This document shows positions 47,441 to 56,832 of a stretch of 64,000 nucleotides of DNA, piece by piece. The notes beneath the pieces were generated by a model. That model was given only the letters and a program-made list of their open reading frames with translations. It searched no databases and was not told the DNA's origin. Numbering within the stretch: the stretch's first letter is position 1; each line of letters begins with the position of its first letter. The stretch is from Corynebacterium yonathiae. GTDB lineage: Bacteria; Actinomycetota; Actinomycetes; Mycobacteriales; Mycobacteriaceae. Made by a program: the position numbers and the translations under genes. Where the stretch lies: contig NZ_JAKMUZ010000014.1 of NCBI RefSeq assembly GCF_027570195.1, positions 1 through 64,000 on the forward strand, in the 5' to 3' direction.

Positions 47441-49075
47441 TTAATCCGCCACCAGCGTTTCCATGGTCAGCTCTGGGTGTTCTTTCTCAATGAAGGCGAG
47501 CTTCCACTTATCTCCAAAGAGCGCGATGAGCTCGCCGTCTTGGCGGGTAAAGATCTCCACTCCGCGCTGGCGGCCCAGTTCCGGGGCAGATTCGGCATCG
47601 GTGCGCCGGGCCACGGAATAGGGGATGGGTTCGGTGACGGTTTCTACGTTGTATTCGAACTCCATGCGGGCCTGCATGACCTCGAACTGCATGGGGCCAA
47701 CCGCCGCCATGACCGGTGAGGCATCGCCACGGGTCTCGTTCTTGAGAATCTGAACCACGCCCTCGGCTGCTAGCTGATCCAGGCCCTTGCGGAAGGCCTT
47801 GTACTTGCCCAGCGACTTCGCGCGCAGAATCTGGAAAGCCTCCGGGGCGAATTGTGGCATCGGCTTGAACTGGACCTTTTTGCCGGAATAGATGGTGTCA
47901 CCAGGGGCGAGCGATCCGGCGTTGACCAGACCCACGATATCGCCGGGATAGGCGGTATCCACGGTATCGCGCGTGCGGCCGAAGACGGTCAGCGCATACT
48001 TGGTGGAAAAGCTGCGGCCAGACTGGGCGTGGTTGACCTGCATGCCGCGCTCAAATTCGCCAGAGACCACGCGCATGAAGGCCAAATTATCGCGATGCTT
48101 TTGGTCCATACCTGCCTGAACCTTAAAGACGACGCCGGAGAAATCATCGCTTACTTCGCGGACCTCATCGATAGCACTGGTGGCAGCCTCAACCGCCTTA
48201 GGATCAGATTCGCGCGAATGCGGGGCCGGGGCAATGGCACACAGCGTATCCAGGATTTGGTGTACACCGAAGTTCAGCATCGCAGAGGCAAAAATGAGTG
48301 GGGAAGTCACGCACTGCTCGAAAAGCTCCTGATCATGCAGGGCACCATCGGCGGCGAGGAGCTCGGCCTCTTCGACCGCGGTTTCCCATACATCTGCTTC
48401 CTTCTCACCGGCGGCCTCCGGATCGAAGTGTTCCTCCGGTGCGATGGTGGAGCCACCTGCGGTGCGGATGAAGTGGATATACTCATCGGCCTCGCCGTCG
48501 TCATTGATATGCGCCAGACCGCGGAAATCACCGGCGATGCCCACCGGCCAGTACAGCGGGGTGGGCTGCAGCTGGATTTCGTTGACGATCTCATCAACGA
48601 GCTCCAAGGGCTCGCGGCCCACGCGGTCCCACTTATTGATCACAGTGACGATCGGCAAGCCGCGGGCCTTGCAGACGCGGAAGAGCTTGAGGGTCTGGGG
48701 CTCGAGGCCCTTGGCGGCGTCGATAAGCATGACTGCCGCATCTACCGCGGTGAGTACGCGGTAGGTATCTTCAGAAAAGTCTGCGTGGCCTGGGGTATCA
48801 ACCAGGTTGATCATGTAGGGCTCGCCCTCGTGTCCCTCGGGCGCATACTCGAACTGCAGCGCTGAGGAAGCCACGGAAATACCGCGGTCCTTTTCCATGT
48901 CCATCCAGTCAGACACTGTGGACTTGCGGTTGCCCTTGCCGTGGACCGCGCCGGCCTCATTAATAACGTGTGCGTGCAGCGCCAGCGCCTCCGTCAGCGT
49001 GGACTTACCAGCATCCGGGTGGGCGATGACGGCAAACGTGCGGCGGCGTGAGGCCTCAGAAACGACAGAACTCAT
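47441..49075 (-). CDS. prfC: peptide chain release factor 3
   Basis: A 544-residue translational GTPase that recycles RF1/RF2. G1 AHPDAGKSTL, switch region KDRGISVASS, G3 DTPGHADFSEDTYR, G4 NKWDR, then domains II and III to EKEHPELTMETL. Length is standard. TAGACT on the minus strand (49088-49083) ends 7 nt before the ATG, so it is probably leaderless. Confidence 0.95.
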   Translation of the reverse strand: MSSVVSEASRRRTFAVIAHPDAGKSTLTEALALHAHVINEAGAVHGKGNRKSTVSDWMDMEKDRGISVASSALQFEYAPEGHEGEPYMINLVDTPGHADFSEDTYRVLTAVDAAVMLIDAAKGLEPQTLKLFRVCKARGLPIVTVINKWDRVGREPLELVDEIVNEIQLQPTPLYWPVGIAGDFRGLAHINDDGEADEYIHFIRTAGGSTIAPEEHFDPEAAGEKEADVWETAVEEAELLAADGALHDQELFEQCVTSPLIFASAMLNFGVHQILDTLCAIAPAPHSRESDPKAVEAATSAIDEVREVSDDFSGVVFKVQAGMDQKHRDNLAFMRVVSGEFERGMQVNHAQSGRSFSTKYALTVFGRTRDTVDTAYPGDIVGLVNAGSLAPGDTIYSGKKVQFKPMPQFAPEAFQILRAKSLGKYKAFRKGLDQLAAEGVVQILKNETRGDASPVMAAVGPMQFEVMQARMEFEYNVETVTEPIPYSVARRTDAESAPELGRQRGVEIFTRQDGELIALFGDKWKLAFIEKEHPELTMETLVAD

Positions 49076-49099
49076 GCGGCATAGTCTAGTGGGTTCGCG

Positions 49100-49936
49100 C
49101 TACCACTCCACATTGAGGCGGCGCCCCAAATCATCAAAGATGCGGCGGGCTACCGATAGCTTCTTCGCAATGGGACGCTGCAGCCCGGGTTTGCGCTTGT
49201 CGTTATAGTATTCGCCGGATTCGAAGTGGATGCCTTCCGTGCCGGTCAGGTAGTAGGCGAGGCTATCGGCGCCATCTGCAGGCTTGCCAAAGGTTTTGCT
49301 AAGAAACCCCGAATAAATCCTGGACATCATGCCAGTCGAGGATTTGGAAAAGTCCGTGGCCAGCACTCCCGGGTGGAAAGAGACTGCATTAAGCCCGTGG
49401 GCATCGAAATAGCGGGTAAGTAGGATATCTCCCAGCTTCGCGTTGCCATAAGCACGCTCGGGGCTAAAGTGCTCCACAGTATTGGGATCGTTTGGGTCAA
49501 AGTTAGACATGAGGAAATTGGCCAACGAAGCGGTCTGGACCACGTTGGCAGAATCTGCGCGCAGCTTCTCGCGCAGCAAAGAGGTCAACAGGAAAGGTGC
49601 AACCACGTTGACCTGCCAGGTGCGCTCAAATCCATCAGCAGTGGTGGAGGGACCATCGAAAATGCCGCCAGCATTATTGCCTAGCGCATGAATATGCTCC
49701 AGCTCGCTCAACTCTCCGGCCAGGCGGCGCACCTGCCCCAATGACTCGAAATCGGCAAGGAAGTACTGGCCTCCTACTTCCTCTGCCACCGCGCGCGTCT
49801 TCTCCGGATTGCGGCCGATGATAACCAGGTTGTCTTGCGGGCAGGTGCGATGCAACTGTCGTGCGGCCGCGGCACCCAGCCCGCCCGATGCGCCCGTAAT
49901 CACAATCGTCTTGGCAGTGCTATGTGGCGAAGTCAT
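49100..49936 (-). CDS. short-chain dehydrogenase/reductase, retinol-dehydrogenase-like
   Basis: A 278-residue SDR: cofactor motif TGASGGLG, NNAG, and catalytic Tyr/Lys in ERAYGNAKLGD (YxxxK). The lead into the catalytic Ser is ANVVQTASLA. The C-terminal extension resembles plant/vertebrate WW-domain oxidoreductase and protochlorophyllide-reductase-like SDRs. Substrate unknown. Start at ATG 49936; TAAGAT on the minus strand (49949-49944) ends 7 nt upstream. Divergent from ktrB. Confidence 0.82.
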   Translation of the reverse strand: MTSPHSTAKTIVITGASGGLGAAAARQLHRTCPQDNLVIIGRNPEKTRAVAEEVGGQYFLADFESLGQVRRLAGELSELEHIHALGNNAGGIFDGPSTTADGFERTWQVNVVAPFLLTSLLREKLRADSANVVQTASLANFLMSNFDPNDPNTVEHFSPERAYGNAKLGDILLTRYFDAHGLNAVSFHPGVLATDFSKSSTGMMSRIYSGFLSKTFGKPADGADSLAYYLTGTEGIHFESGEYYNDKRKPGLQRPIAKKLSVARRIFDDLGRRLNVEW

Positions 49937-50016
49937 AGCCCCAATCTTAACTTCGAGGCGGGGGTGGTGCCCGCTAGCAGTTTCCTTGTACCCCAAGCAG
50001 GTCTATACTTCCGCTC

Positions 50017-51369
50017 GTGAAACATCTGCTTTCCATACGGCAGTGGGGACCGGCGCGCTTAACCGCAGCCGGATTTCTTTTGCTCATTTTACTGGGAACG
50101 GTTTTGCTCATGCTGCCGTTCGCCGAGGCCGGCACCGCCCGCGCTTCTTTTTTATCTGCGCTATTCACCGCCACGTCCGCAGTCTCGCTGACTGGGCTTA
50201 TCGTGGTCGATACCGGCAGTTTCTGGAGCCCGGCCGGCCAAGTGGTCATCTTGGCACTCATCCAACTGGGTGGCTTGGGCATCATGTCCTTAGCCTCGCT
50301 TTCCGGCCTGCTTTTTACCGGCCGGATTAGCTTCAAAGCACGCAAAACGGGTGCCTATGAAGGGCGCCCCATTGCTCCTGGCGGAATTCGCAAGACGCTG
50401 ATTTTTACCTTTGCCTTTACCGCTGTAGCAGAGATCATCATCGCTGTCATCGTGGCTGCGCGGTTGATGATTGGCTATGGTCATTCCTTTCCGCGCGCGG
50501 TATGGGAAGGCATCTTTCACGCCATTTCTGCATTCAATAACGCGGGATTTAGCACCAATAGCGATAACCTGGTGCCCTTTGTTGCAGATGCCTGGATTCT
50601 GCTGCCCTTAGCCGCCGCGCTGATCGGTGGCGGCTTGGGATTTCCGGTATGGGCCGAGCTGGTACGCCTCGTGCGCCGCAACCGTCCCGTGGTCCACCGC
50701 ATCTCCATTACCGCGCGCATGACTTTGGTTGCTACGGCTGTGCTCTTGGTTTCTGGTGCGGTCTTTTTCGCCTGCATGGAATGGACCGGGCTGATGTCGT
50801 CCATGTCGCTGGGAGAAAAACTGCTCAACTCTTTCTTTGCCAGTGCATCTCCGCGCACGGCCGGCTTTAATGCCATCGACTACGGGCAGGCTCATCCCAT
50901 TACCCTGATGGGCACCGATATTTTGATGTTTATCGGCGGCGGTTCTGCCGGTACTGCCGGCGGCATCAAGGTCACCACCGCGTGCGTGCTCCTGGCAGCC
51001 ATGGCAGCTGAATTTATGGGCCGAGAGACGACCACCATTGGGCACCGCAGCCTTCCGCGCTCAGTCACGCGGCAGGCCCTGGCCTTGAGCTTTACCGGAG
51101 TCATGGTGGTCACGCTGGGCGTGGCGGCCCTGCGCTTTTTCGATCCGGAATTCAGCGGTGACCAAGTCTCTTTCGAAGTGCTCTCCGCATTCGCTACGGT
51201 GGGCTTGTCCACCGGAATTACCGCGAGCCTATCTGCTCCTTCGCAGATAGTGCTGTGCCTCATCATGTACCTGGGCCGAGTTGGCCCAACCACCTTGGTA
51301 GCGGCGCTGGCGGCAAAAACCGTAAGTCGGCGTTTTAGCTATCCCGAAGAAAGGCCGTTCCTTGGCTAA
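50017..51369 (+). CDS. ktrB: KtrB-type potassium transporter subunit
   Basis: A 450-residue TrkH/KtrB channel-like protein with four M1-P-M2 repeats; selectivity-loop glycines are visible in SAVSLTGLIVVDTG, AFNNAGFST, SPRTAGFNAID and FATVGLSTGIT. It takes up K+ (often with Na+). GTG start; TATACT (50004-50009) ends 7 nt upstream, a clear leaderless arrangement. Its end overlaps ktrA by 8 nt. Together with BetP it should serve osmotic adaptation. Confidence 0.9.
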   Translation: MKHLLSIRQWGPARLTAAGFLLLILLGTVLLMLPFAEAGTARASFLSALFTATSAVSLTGLIVVDTGSFWSPAGQVVILALIQLGGLGIMSLASLSGLLFTGRISFKARKTGAYEGRPIAPGGIRKTLIFTFAFTAVAEIIIAVIVAARLMIGYGHSFPRAVWEGIFHAISAFNNAGFSTNSDNLVPFVADAWILLPLAAALIGGGLGFPVWAELVRLVRRNRPVVHRISITARMTLVATAVLLVSGAVFFACMEWTGLMSSMSLGEKLLNSFFASASPRTAGFNAIDYGQAHPITLMGTDILMFIGGGSAGTAGGIKVTTACVLLAAMAAEFMGRETTTIGHRSLPRSVTRQALALSFTGVMVVTLGVAALRFFDPEFSGDQVSFEVLSAFATVGLSTGITASLSAPSQIVLCLIMYLGRVGPTTLVAALAAKTVSRRFSYPEERPFLG

Positions 51370-52054
51370 TATTCTCAAGGCGCTGGGCCGCACCCGCGCC
51401 GGCATCGATATTCCACCCGTCGTCGTCATCGGCTTGGGACGCTTTGGCTCCTCGCTAGCCCATGAGTTAATGGCCAATGGTGTAGAGGTCCTTGGCATTG
51501 ACTCCAGCGAAAAGAGAGTGCGCGAAGAAGCGCCTTACCTCACTGAGACCATTGCGGCAGACACCACTGACCCAGAGGCCTTGCGTCAGCTGGGCGTGGA
51601 GGAGGTCGAGCGCGTCATCGTCGCTATCGGCTCCCACCTGGAAGATTCCATTCTTACCGCATCTAACCTGGTGGAGCTGGGGGTGAAAGATATCTGGGCC
51701 AAGGCAGATTCGGAGGCGCATGCGCGCATTTTGAGCCAGATAGGCACCCACCACGTCATCCGGCCAGAGCGCGATACCGGCCGCCGTGTGGCCTACCTTT
51801 TGGGCGGGCGCTTTCGTGATTTCGCAGAAATCGCTACCGATTACGGCGTGACCCAAATGGCCGTTCCTAGCTCATTGGTGGGCCGACCGCTCGACCTTTC
51901 CGCCATCTGGCGCACCCACCGCGTGCAATTGGTTTCGGTGCGTTGTGCGGAAGGGCAGTGGGCCCCGCTTGCCGACGCCACCGAGCTCGCCCCCACCGAT
52001 TTCATCGTCGCCGCCGGCAGCCCCCAGGCCCTAGAGAAATTCTCTCAGTGTTAA
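51362..52054 (+). CDS. ktrA: KtrA-type RCK regulatory subunit
   Basis: A 230-residue soluble ring-forming gate for KtrB: an RCK-N Rossmann domain with VVIGLGRFGSSLAHEL and the GIDSSEKR acidic end, then a TrkA-C domain (VPSSLVGRPLDLSAIW...). It binds ADP/ATP and, in relatives, c-di-AMP. The start is TTG, 8 nt inside ktrB, with AGAAAGG 6 nt upstream. An N-extension of about 18 residues precedes the fold. Confidence 0.9.
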   Translation: MANILKALGRTRAGIDIPPVVVIGLGRFGSSLAHELMANGVEVLGIDSSEKRVREEAPYLTETIAADTTDPEALRQLGVEEVERVIVAIGSHLEDSILTASNLVELGVKDIWAKADSEAHARILSQIGTHHVIRPERDTGRRVAYLLGGRFRDFAEIATDYGVTQMAVPSSLVGRPLDLSAIWRTHRVQLVSVRCAEGQWAPLADATELAPTDFIVAAGSPQALEKFSQC

Positions 52055-52063
52055 CGCGAGTGG

Positions 52064-52711
52064 TTAACGCGAGTGGATCTGGTTTTGGGCTTTGCTTAGC
52101 CCTTCGGTCACGATGAGCCGAGCTGCCTTAGCTGCAGTGGCAATGGCGTCGTCAAAGTCCGCGCCGGTATCCACCGGGCCTAATACATAGTCTGGAATCG
52201 ACGAGCCCTTGGGCGGCCGTGCAATGCCAATTCGTACACGCAAGTAGTCGCGCGTGCCTAAGCGCTCGGTGAGGGATTTGAGCCCGTTGTGCCCGTTTTC
52301 ATTGCCACCCTGCTTGAGCCGGACCTTATTGGCCGGCAGATCGAGCTCATCGTGGAGGACAATCACATGGTCTGGAGCGATTCCTAATTGCTGCGCTAGC
52401 GGTGCCACAGGATCCCCCGACAGGTTCATAAAGGTGCCCGAACGCACGGCAAGTACTTTATGGCCCTCCCAAATAAGCGGAGCTGCCTGGACATCCATCC
52501 CGCGCACCGGCACGAGGACATCTCCACCAGCTGCGAGGAGATCATCGATGGCCATATAGCCCACATTGTGGCGGGTAGCGGCATACTTCGCGCCGGGGTT
52601 GCCCAAGCCCACGATAAGCCAGCCCGCCTCCAGATCGTTCGGATTAAGCTCCGATTGCGTCTTCTTTTCTGCGCCAAAGATCCGCGCGAAAAAATCTCCT
52701 AAAGCTGCCAC
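52064..52711 (-). CDS. peptidyl-tRNA hydrolase paralogue
   Basis: A 215-residue Pth with a 25-residue N-extension (DFFARIFGAEKKTQSELNPN) that the other copy in this window lacks. Active-site residues are kept: Asn in GLGNPG, His in TRHNVGYMAID, Asn in FMNLSG and Asp in LHDELDLP. It should free tRNA from stalled peptidyl-tRNA. GTG start with GAGAGGAAG upstream. The second copy (61316-61846) sits in the usual place behind rplY. Why two are kept is not evident. Confidence 0.88.
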   Translation of the reverse strand: MAALGDFFARIFGAEKKTQSELNPNDLEAGWLIVGLGNPGAKYAATRHNVGYMAIDDLLAAGGDVLVPVRGMDVQAAPLIWEGHKVLAVRSGTFMNLSGDPVAPLAQQLGIAPDHVIVLHDELDLPANKVRLKQGGNENGHNGLKSLTERLGTRDYLRVRIGIARPPKGSSIPDYVLGPVDTGADFDDAIATAAKAARLIVTEGLSKAQNQIHSR

Positions 52712-52746
52712 TGCGCTAGCTTCCTCTCTCGGTAGTGTGGGGTGGT

Positions 52747-53730
52747 ATGAGTCAGGTTATTAGCTCCCTTTCCCGTAACGTAATTCCCGCGCCAATGGCC
52801 GGTGGTCCCACCACCCCGGAACTGGTGCACGCAGCATTTGCGGCCGGCTCTTTCGGCACCCTAGGTTTGGGCTCTGCCAGTATCGACTCTGCTCGCACAC
52901 AGATAGAACAGTGCGCCGGCATTCCTTTCGGGGTGAACCTCTTTTGCCCCCAAGATCCACTTCCCGAGCCGTACTTGGCAGCCGCACGCGAGCTTGCTCA
53001 AGCAGAAAGCCAGCCGCTACCCGAGCCCGACTACTCCTTTGGCTTTGAAGAAAAGCTGGAGCTAGCCCTGCGCGGCGGCGCCCGAGTGGTGTGGTCCATG
53101 TTTGGAACCTTTAACGCTTATCAGGTAGAGCAAATTCATGCCGCAGGAGCAGAGGCGTGGGCCACCGTTACTACCCCTAAGGAGGCAATTGCGGCCGCAC
53201 GTGGCGGCGTCGACGCGCTCTGCGTCCAAGGTCCGGCGGCTGGTGGACACCGTGGAACCTGGGAGCTTTCCGCAACCCCAGACTCCCGGGACTTAAAAGA
53301 GCTAGTGGCTGATGTGCGCGCTGCGGCGCCAGAACTTCCCCTTATCGCAGCCGGTGGCCTGCGCACCGCGGCTGATGTAGCCAACGCTATGTCCTGGAGC
53401 GGAGTTGCCGCCTGCTCTTGCGGGTCCGCCTTTTTGTTGGCTGCCGAGGCCGGCACGAGCGACTATAACCGGCAGCTTCTTCGCCGTGGTGGGAAGACCG
53501 TCTCCACCCGTGCCTTTTCTGGCCGGTTCGCCCGCGGTTTGGAGAGCGATTACACCCGTAGACATCCCGATCTTCCACCGGTGTATCCGCTTTTGAATCC
53601 CGTGCTCAAGGAACGCCGTGCGCAGCACGATGATGTCGTAGCTTATTGCCTCGTAGGAACCGAAGTGGAGAAAATAAACGGGGGTACTGTGGCCGACATC
53701 CTTAACCGACTATGCCAAAACCCACACTAG
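52747..53730 (+). CDS. nitronate monooxygenase (2-nitropropane dioxygenase-like)
   Basis: A 327-residue FMN-binding TIM barrel of the NPD/NMO family: N-terminal VIPAPMAGGPTTPELVHAA, catalytic His in QGPAAGGHRGTW, and phosphate-binding LIAAGGLRTAADV and GSAFLLAAEA. It oxidises nitronates, possibly as protection against propionate 3-nitronate. TAGTGT (52733-52738) ends 8 nt before the ATG. Divergent from the Pth paralogue, 35 nt away. Confidence 0.87.
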   Translation: MSQVISSLSRNVIPAPMAGGPTTPELVHAAFAAGSFGTLGLGSASIDSARTQIEQCAGIPFGVNLFCPQDPLPEPYLAAARELAQAESQPLPEPDYSFGFEEKLELALRGGARVVWSMFGTFNAYQVEQIHAAGAEAWATVTTPKEAIAAARGGVDALCVQGPAAGGHRGTWELSATPDSRDLKELVADVRAAAPELPLIAAGGLRTAADVANAMSWSGVAACSCGSAFLLAAEAGTSDYNRQLLRRGGKTVSTRAFSGRFARGLESDYTRRHPDLPPVYPLLNPVLKERRAQHDDVVAYCLVGTEVEKINGGTVADILNRLCQNPH

Positions 53731-53794
53731 TAGGCGCTAATATTTATGTTTGTAGATTCAATGCCACCCCCGTGACAGAAAAGGAATGAATTAC

Positions 53795-55249
53795 GTGACC
53801 GCGAACGCACATGTTGGCCATGATGATTGGAACGAGCGCCTTGAGCTAGCGCAGCAGATGATTCCACTCATCCACCAGCTGCACCGCAACAATAACGTTG
53901 TCACCACCATCTTCGGCCGCCCGCTGGTGGGCCAGACGGATATCGACATCATCAAGTCTCACCGTTACGGTCGCCGCATTGCGCAGCGCCACCTGTCCAC
54001 GGCGGAGACCCTGCCAATCCTGGTGGAATTGGCGGACATGAACCTAGGCGCCGCCAGCGTGGATCTAGGCCGCTTGGTTCTGGGCTGGGAGGAGTCCAAT
54101 GAGGAAAACCTCCGTATGTACCTGGAAGGCGAGCTGTGCGAGATCGTCGGTGCTGGCGTGGATCTGGAAACCACCGACGTCGTTCTCTACGGATTCGGCC
54201 GCATTGGCCGACTGCTGGCCCGCCTGCTCGTCGCCCGCGAGGCAGCCTATGGTGGAGTCCGCCTGCGCGGCATTGTCCTGCGTAAGAAGGGCGATGGGGA
54301 TATCCTCAAGCGCGCCTCCTTGCTGCGCCGCGATTCCGTCCACGGCGCTTTCAACGGCACCATCTCTGTGGATGAGGAAAACGAGGTGATCTGGGCCAAT
54401 GGCACCAAGATCCAGATGATTTATGCCAACGATCCCGCTGAAATCGACTACACCTCTTATGGCATCAACAACGCCATCCTGGTAGATAACACCGGCGCGT
54501 GGCGCGACCGTGAGGGCTTGTCCCAGCACCTCCAGGCCAAGGGTATCTCTCGTGTGCTTTTGACTGCACCGGGCAAGGGCGATATCAAGAACATCGTCTA
54601 CGGCATCAATAACGAAAAAATCACCGATGAGGACCAGATCCTCTCCGCTGCATCTTGCACCACCAACGGCATTACCCCAGTGCTCAAGGTCATCAATGAC
54701 CGCTACGGCGTAACCCACGGCCACGTGGAGACCGCGCACTCGTTTACCAATGACCAAAACCTCATTGATAACTATCACAAGGGCGATCGCCGAGGCCGCG
54801 CTGCGGGCCTGAACATGGTGCTCACCGCTACCGGTGCTGCTAAGGCTGTGTCTAAGGCCCTGCCGGAATTTGAGGGTAAGCTCACCGGCAACGCCATCCG
54901 CGTTCCTACCCCGGACGTGTCCATGGCCGTGCTCAACCTTGAACTGGAGAAGGAAGTAGACCGCGAAGAGGTCAACGACTTCCTGCGCAACGTTTCGCTG
55001 CACTCTGACCTGCGTCAGCAGATTTCCTACATTGCCTCCCCAGAGGTTGTTTCCTCTGACTTCATCGGCAATACCCACGCTGGCATTGTCGATGGTGTTG
55101 CCACCATCGCCTCCGGCAAGCACCTCGTGCTTTATGTGTGGTACGACAACGAGTTCGGCTACTCCAACCAGGTAGTACGCATCGTAGAAGAGCTGGCGGG
55201 TACCCGCCCGGTTGTTCTGCCGAAGCGCGTATCTCCTGCTGAGCTATAA
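53795..55249 (+). CDS. gapB: glyceraldehyde-3-phosphate dehydrogenase GapB (long form)
   Basis: A 484-residue GAPDH, about 140 residues longer than glycolytic GapA, with an N-terminal helical extension (about 1-120) before the Rossmann start VVLYGFGRIGRLLARLLV. The catalytic Cys is in SAASCTTNGITP. C. glutamicum GapB has this size and serves gluconeogenesis with NADP or NAD. I start at GTG 53795, 9 nt after AAGGA; the ATG at 53786 touches that ribosome site directly and is unlikely to be used. Single gene with a strong terminator. Confidence 0.9.
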   Translation: MTANAHVGHDDWNERLELAQQMIPLIHQLHRNNNVVTTIFGRPLVGQTDIDIIKSHRYGRRIAQRHLSTAETLPILVELADMNLGAASVDLGRLVLGWEESNEENLRMYLEGELCEIVGAGVDLETTDVVLYGFGRIGRLLARLLVAREAAYGGVRLRGIVLRKKGDGDILKRASLLRRDSVHGAFNGTISVDEENEVIWANGTKIQMIYANDPAEIDYTSYGINNAILVDNTGAWRDREGLSQHLQAKGISRVLLTAPGKGDIKNIVYGINNEKITDEDQILSAASCTTNGITPVLKVINDRYGVTHGHVETAHSFTNDQNLIDNYHKGDRRGRAAGLNMVLTATGAAKAVSKALPEFEGKLTGNAIRVPTPDVSMAVLNLELEKEVDREEVNDFLRNVSLHSDLRQQISYIASPEVVSSDFIGNTHAGIVDGVATIASGKHLVLYVWYDNEFGYSNQVVRIVEELAGTRPVVLPKRVSPAEL

Positions 55250-55259
55250 AGCTCAATGA

Positions 55260-55291
55260 ACTATAGCCCGCGGTTACCCGCGGGCTATAGT
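55260..55291 (+). terminator. gapB terminator
   Basis: Perfect 14-bp arms ACTATAGCCCGCGG (55260-55273) and its complement (55278-55291), 4-nt loop, followed by CGTTTTCC. Confidence 0.88.
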
Positions 55292-55350
55292 CGTTTTCCG
55301 GGGTATTTTCAGCAAGGCGTAAAAGGTTTGAGCACCGAGCACCACTCGGC

Positions 55351-56832
55351 TTAGTTTGCCGGTCGCAGCGCTTTAGTCTTAAGCAGCCGGATGACCATCC
55401 ACGTGCCAGCCGTGGCGAAGATTCCTGTCAACACCACTGCCAGAATATAGCGGGCAGGGGAATCTGCGTTCATGGGCCATGCGGGGAAGGCGATCAACCA
55501 CAGCGGGGTTCTAGCGAGGACGTCTCCACCCAAGGTCACGGAGACGATAGTGCAGACGATGCACAGTGCCAGGCCACTCATGATGCCCAGACGAATCACG
55601 ATGAGAAGAGAGAATACCGAAATCACATATCCCACCCCAATGGCTAGGGGCAGTTGGATGATCGACGTCGAAGCCGGGCTGCCAGAAGCAATAAGCGCGA
55701 GCGAAGCGCCCATGCATACTGCGGATACTATCCCGAAAAACCACCAGAGGAGGGCGCTGGAACAATGGCGGGATTCCATGTGGCTGAGCGGCCATACCGG
55801 CGCGAGTAATGGCCACACCATAACCGGTAGCACACCTGCCCCTACGGGGAGAAGCAGAAAAACAAAGAAGCCCTGGACGTAAGTCGGAGGATAGAAAAGG
55901 GTAAGAAATAGCAATGCCAAGGCACTTAACGCCAAGCAGGCGATAACCGCTGGGCTGCACGCCGCCCGGTGGAGACCAACTAGCGCGCCTGCAAAGCGGG
56001 GGCGGGCGGTGGCACGCGGTGCTGTGGCCGGGCGCCACGTGGCAGTGGCGCCGCTAAAGGCAGGGGTCGTCTGGCCGCGGCGAGGTAAGGCGAGGCGGCG
56101 CAGGCGGCGCGGAGTGACGATGGCCGCATAGATGCCCATTACTGCGAGAAGTAGCGTCAGAGCGAGGGCCGGCAGCGGATTTTCTTGCAGGAGCGGATCG
56201 CCTGGATCCAAGGGCACGGAATTTTGATGAATGCGCAGTGAATGAAGCAAGAGTCGCATGGGCCAAGCTGGTGGAAAAACCCACCACATAGGGCCTTCGA
56301 CGACCTTGGAAGTCACGCTTAAAACCTGCCAGATAACGCTGAGTATTAGTGTCGCGCCAAGGCCATAGCGTCGCGAGCAGGCAGAGGCAAGGCCAGCAAT
56401 GCCAATAGCACCGAGGAAAGAATATAGCCCGGCGAGTGCCACGAGGTTGTGCTGTTCGCGGCCTTGTGCGAACACTACTGCCCAGGACACCCCAAAGTTG
56501 AGGAGATGGAACGCGGCCAAGCTGGCGAGCACTACCACCAAGCGTGCAGTGTGTTCGTAGCGAGTAGTGAGACGGCGCCACCAGGTGCCGCCGCCGCGGG
56601 CGAGAACCTCTCGGCGCTCTGTAACCGCGGCAAATACCGCAACGAGTGGGGCGTACATGCCGGTGACAAACATAGATTGCCAGCCGAGAACACCGGTAGC
56701 ATCCTTAGCCGGGGAAGCGATAGCAGAAAAGACTATGGTCATTAGCGCAAGCGGTAAGGCGAGAAGAGGTAGCCACTGCACAGCGCTGCCGCGACTGCGC
56801 AGCAGCTCTGCCGAAAGGTAGCGCTTAAACAT
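55351..56832 (-). CDS. ABC exporter permease, about 12 TM
   Basis: A 493-residue integral membrane protein made of two six-helix halves (starts MFKRYLSAELLRSRG and, about 265-320 later, FAGALVGLHRAACSPAVIAC), each like an ABC-2 permease. Its ATG overlaps the end of the ATPase gene by 8 nt, so the two form one exporter. A two-component system lies just upstream. Peptide antibiotic or bacteriocin export is the usual role of such sets; no substrate is visible. Confidence 0.75.
   Translation of the reverse strand: MFKRYLSAELLRSRGSAVQWLPLLALPLALMTIVFSAIASPAKDATGVLGWQSMFVTGMYAPLVAVFAAVTERREVLARGGGTWWRRLTTRYEHTARLVVVLASLAAFHLLNFGVSWAVVFAQGREQHNLVALAGLYSFLGAIGIAGLASACSRRYGLGATLILSVIWQVLSVTSKVVEGPMWWVFPPAWPMRLLLHSLRIHQNSVPLDPGDPLLQENPLPALALTLLLAVMGIYAAIVTPRRLRRLALPRRGQTTPAFSGATATWRPATAPRATARPRFAGALVGLHRAACSPAVIACLALSALALLFLTLFYPPTYVQGFFVFLLLPVGAGVLPVMVWPLLAPVWPLSHMESRHCSSALLWWFFGIVSAVCMGASLALIASGSPASTSIIQLPLAIGVGYVISVFSLLIVIRLGIMSGLALCIVCTIVSVTLGGDVLARTPLWLIAFPAWPMNADSPARYILAVVLTGIFATAGTWMVIRLLKTKALRPAN

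Noticed and set aside
47852-48865. 337-codon open frame antisense to prfC
   Set aside because: prfC has every GTPase motif on the other strand; the antisense product has no recognisable domain.
54065-55123. 352-codon frame antisense to gapB
   Set aside because: gapB is certain; the antisense product is a Gly/Val/Asp-rich shadow.
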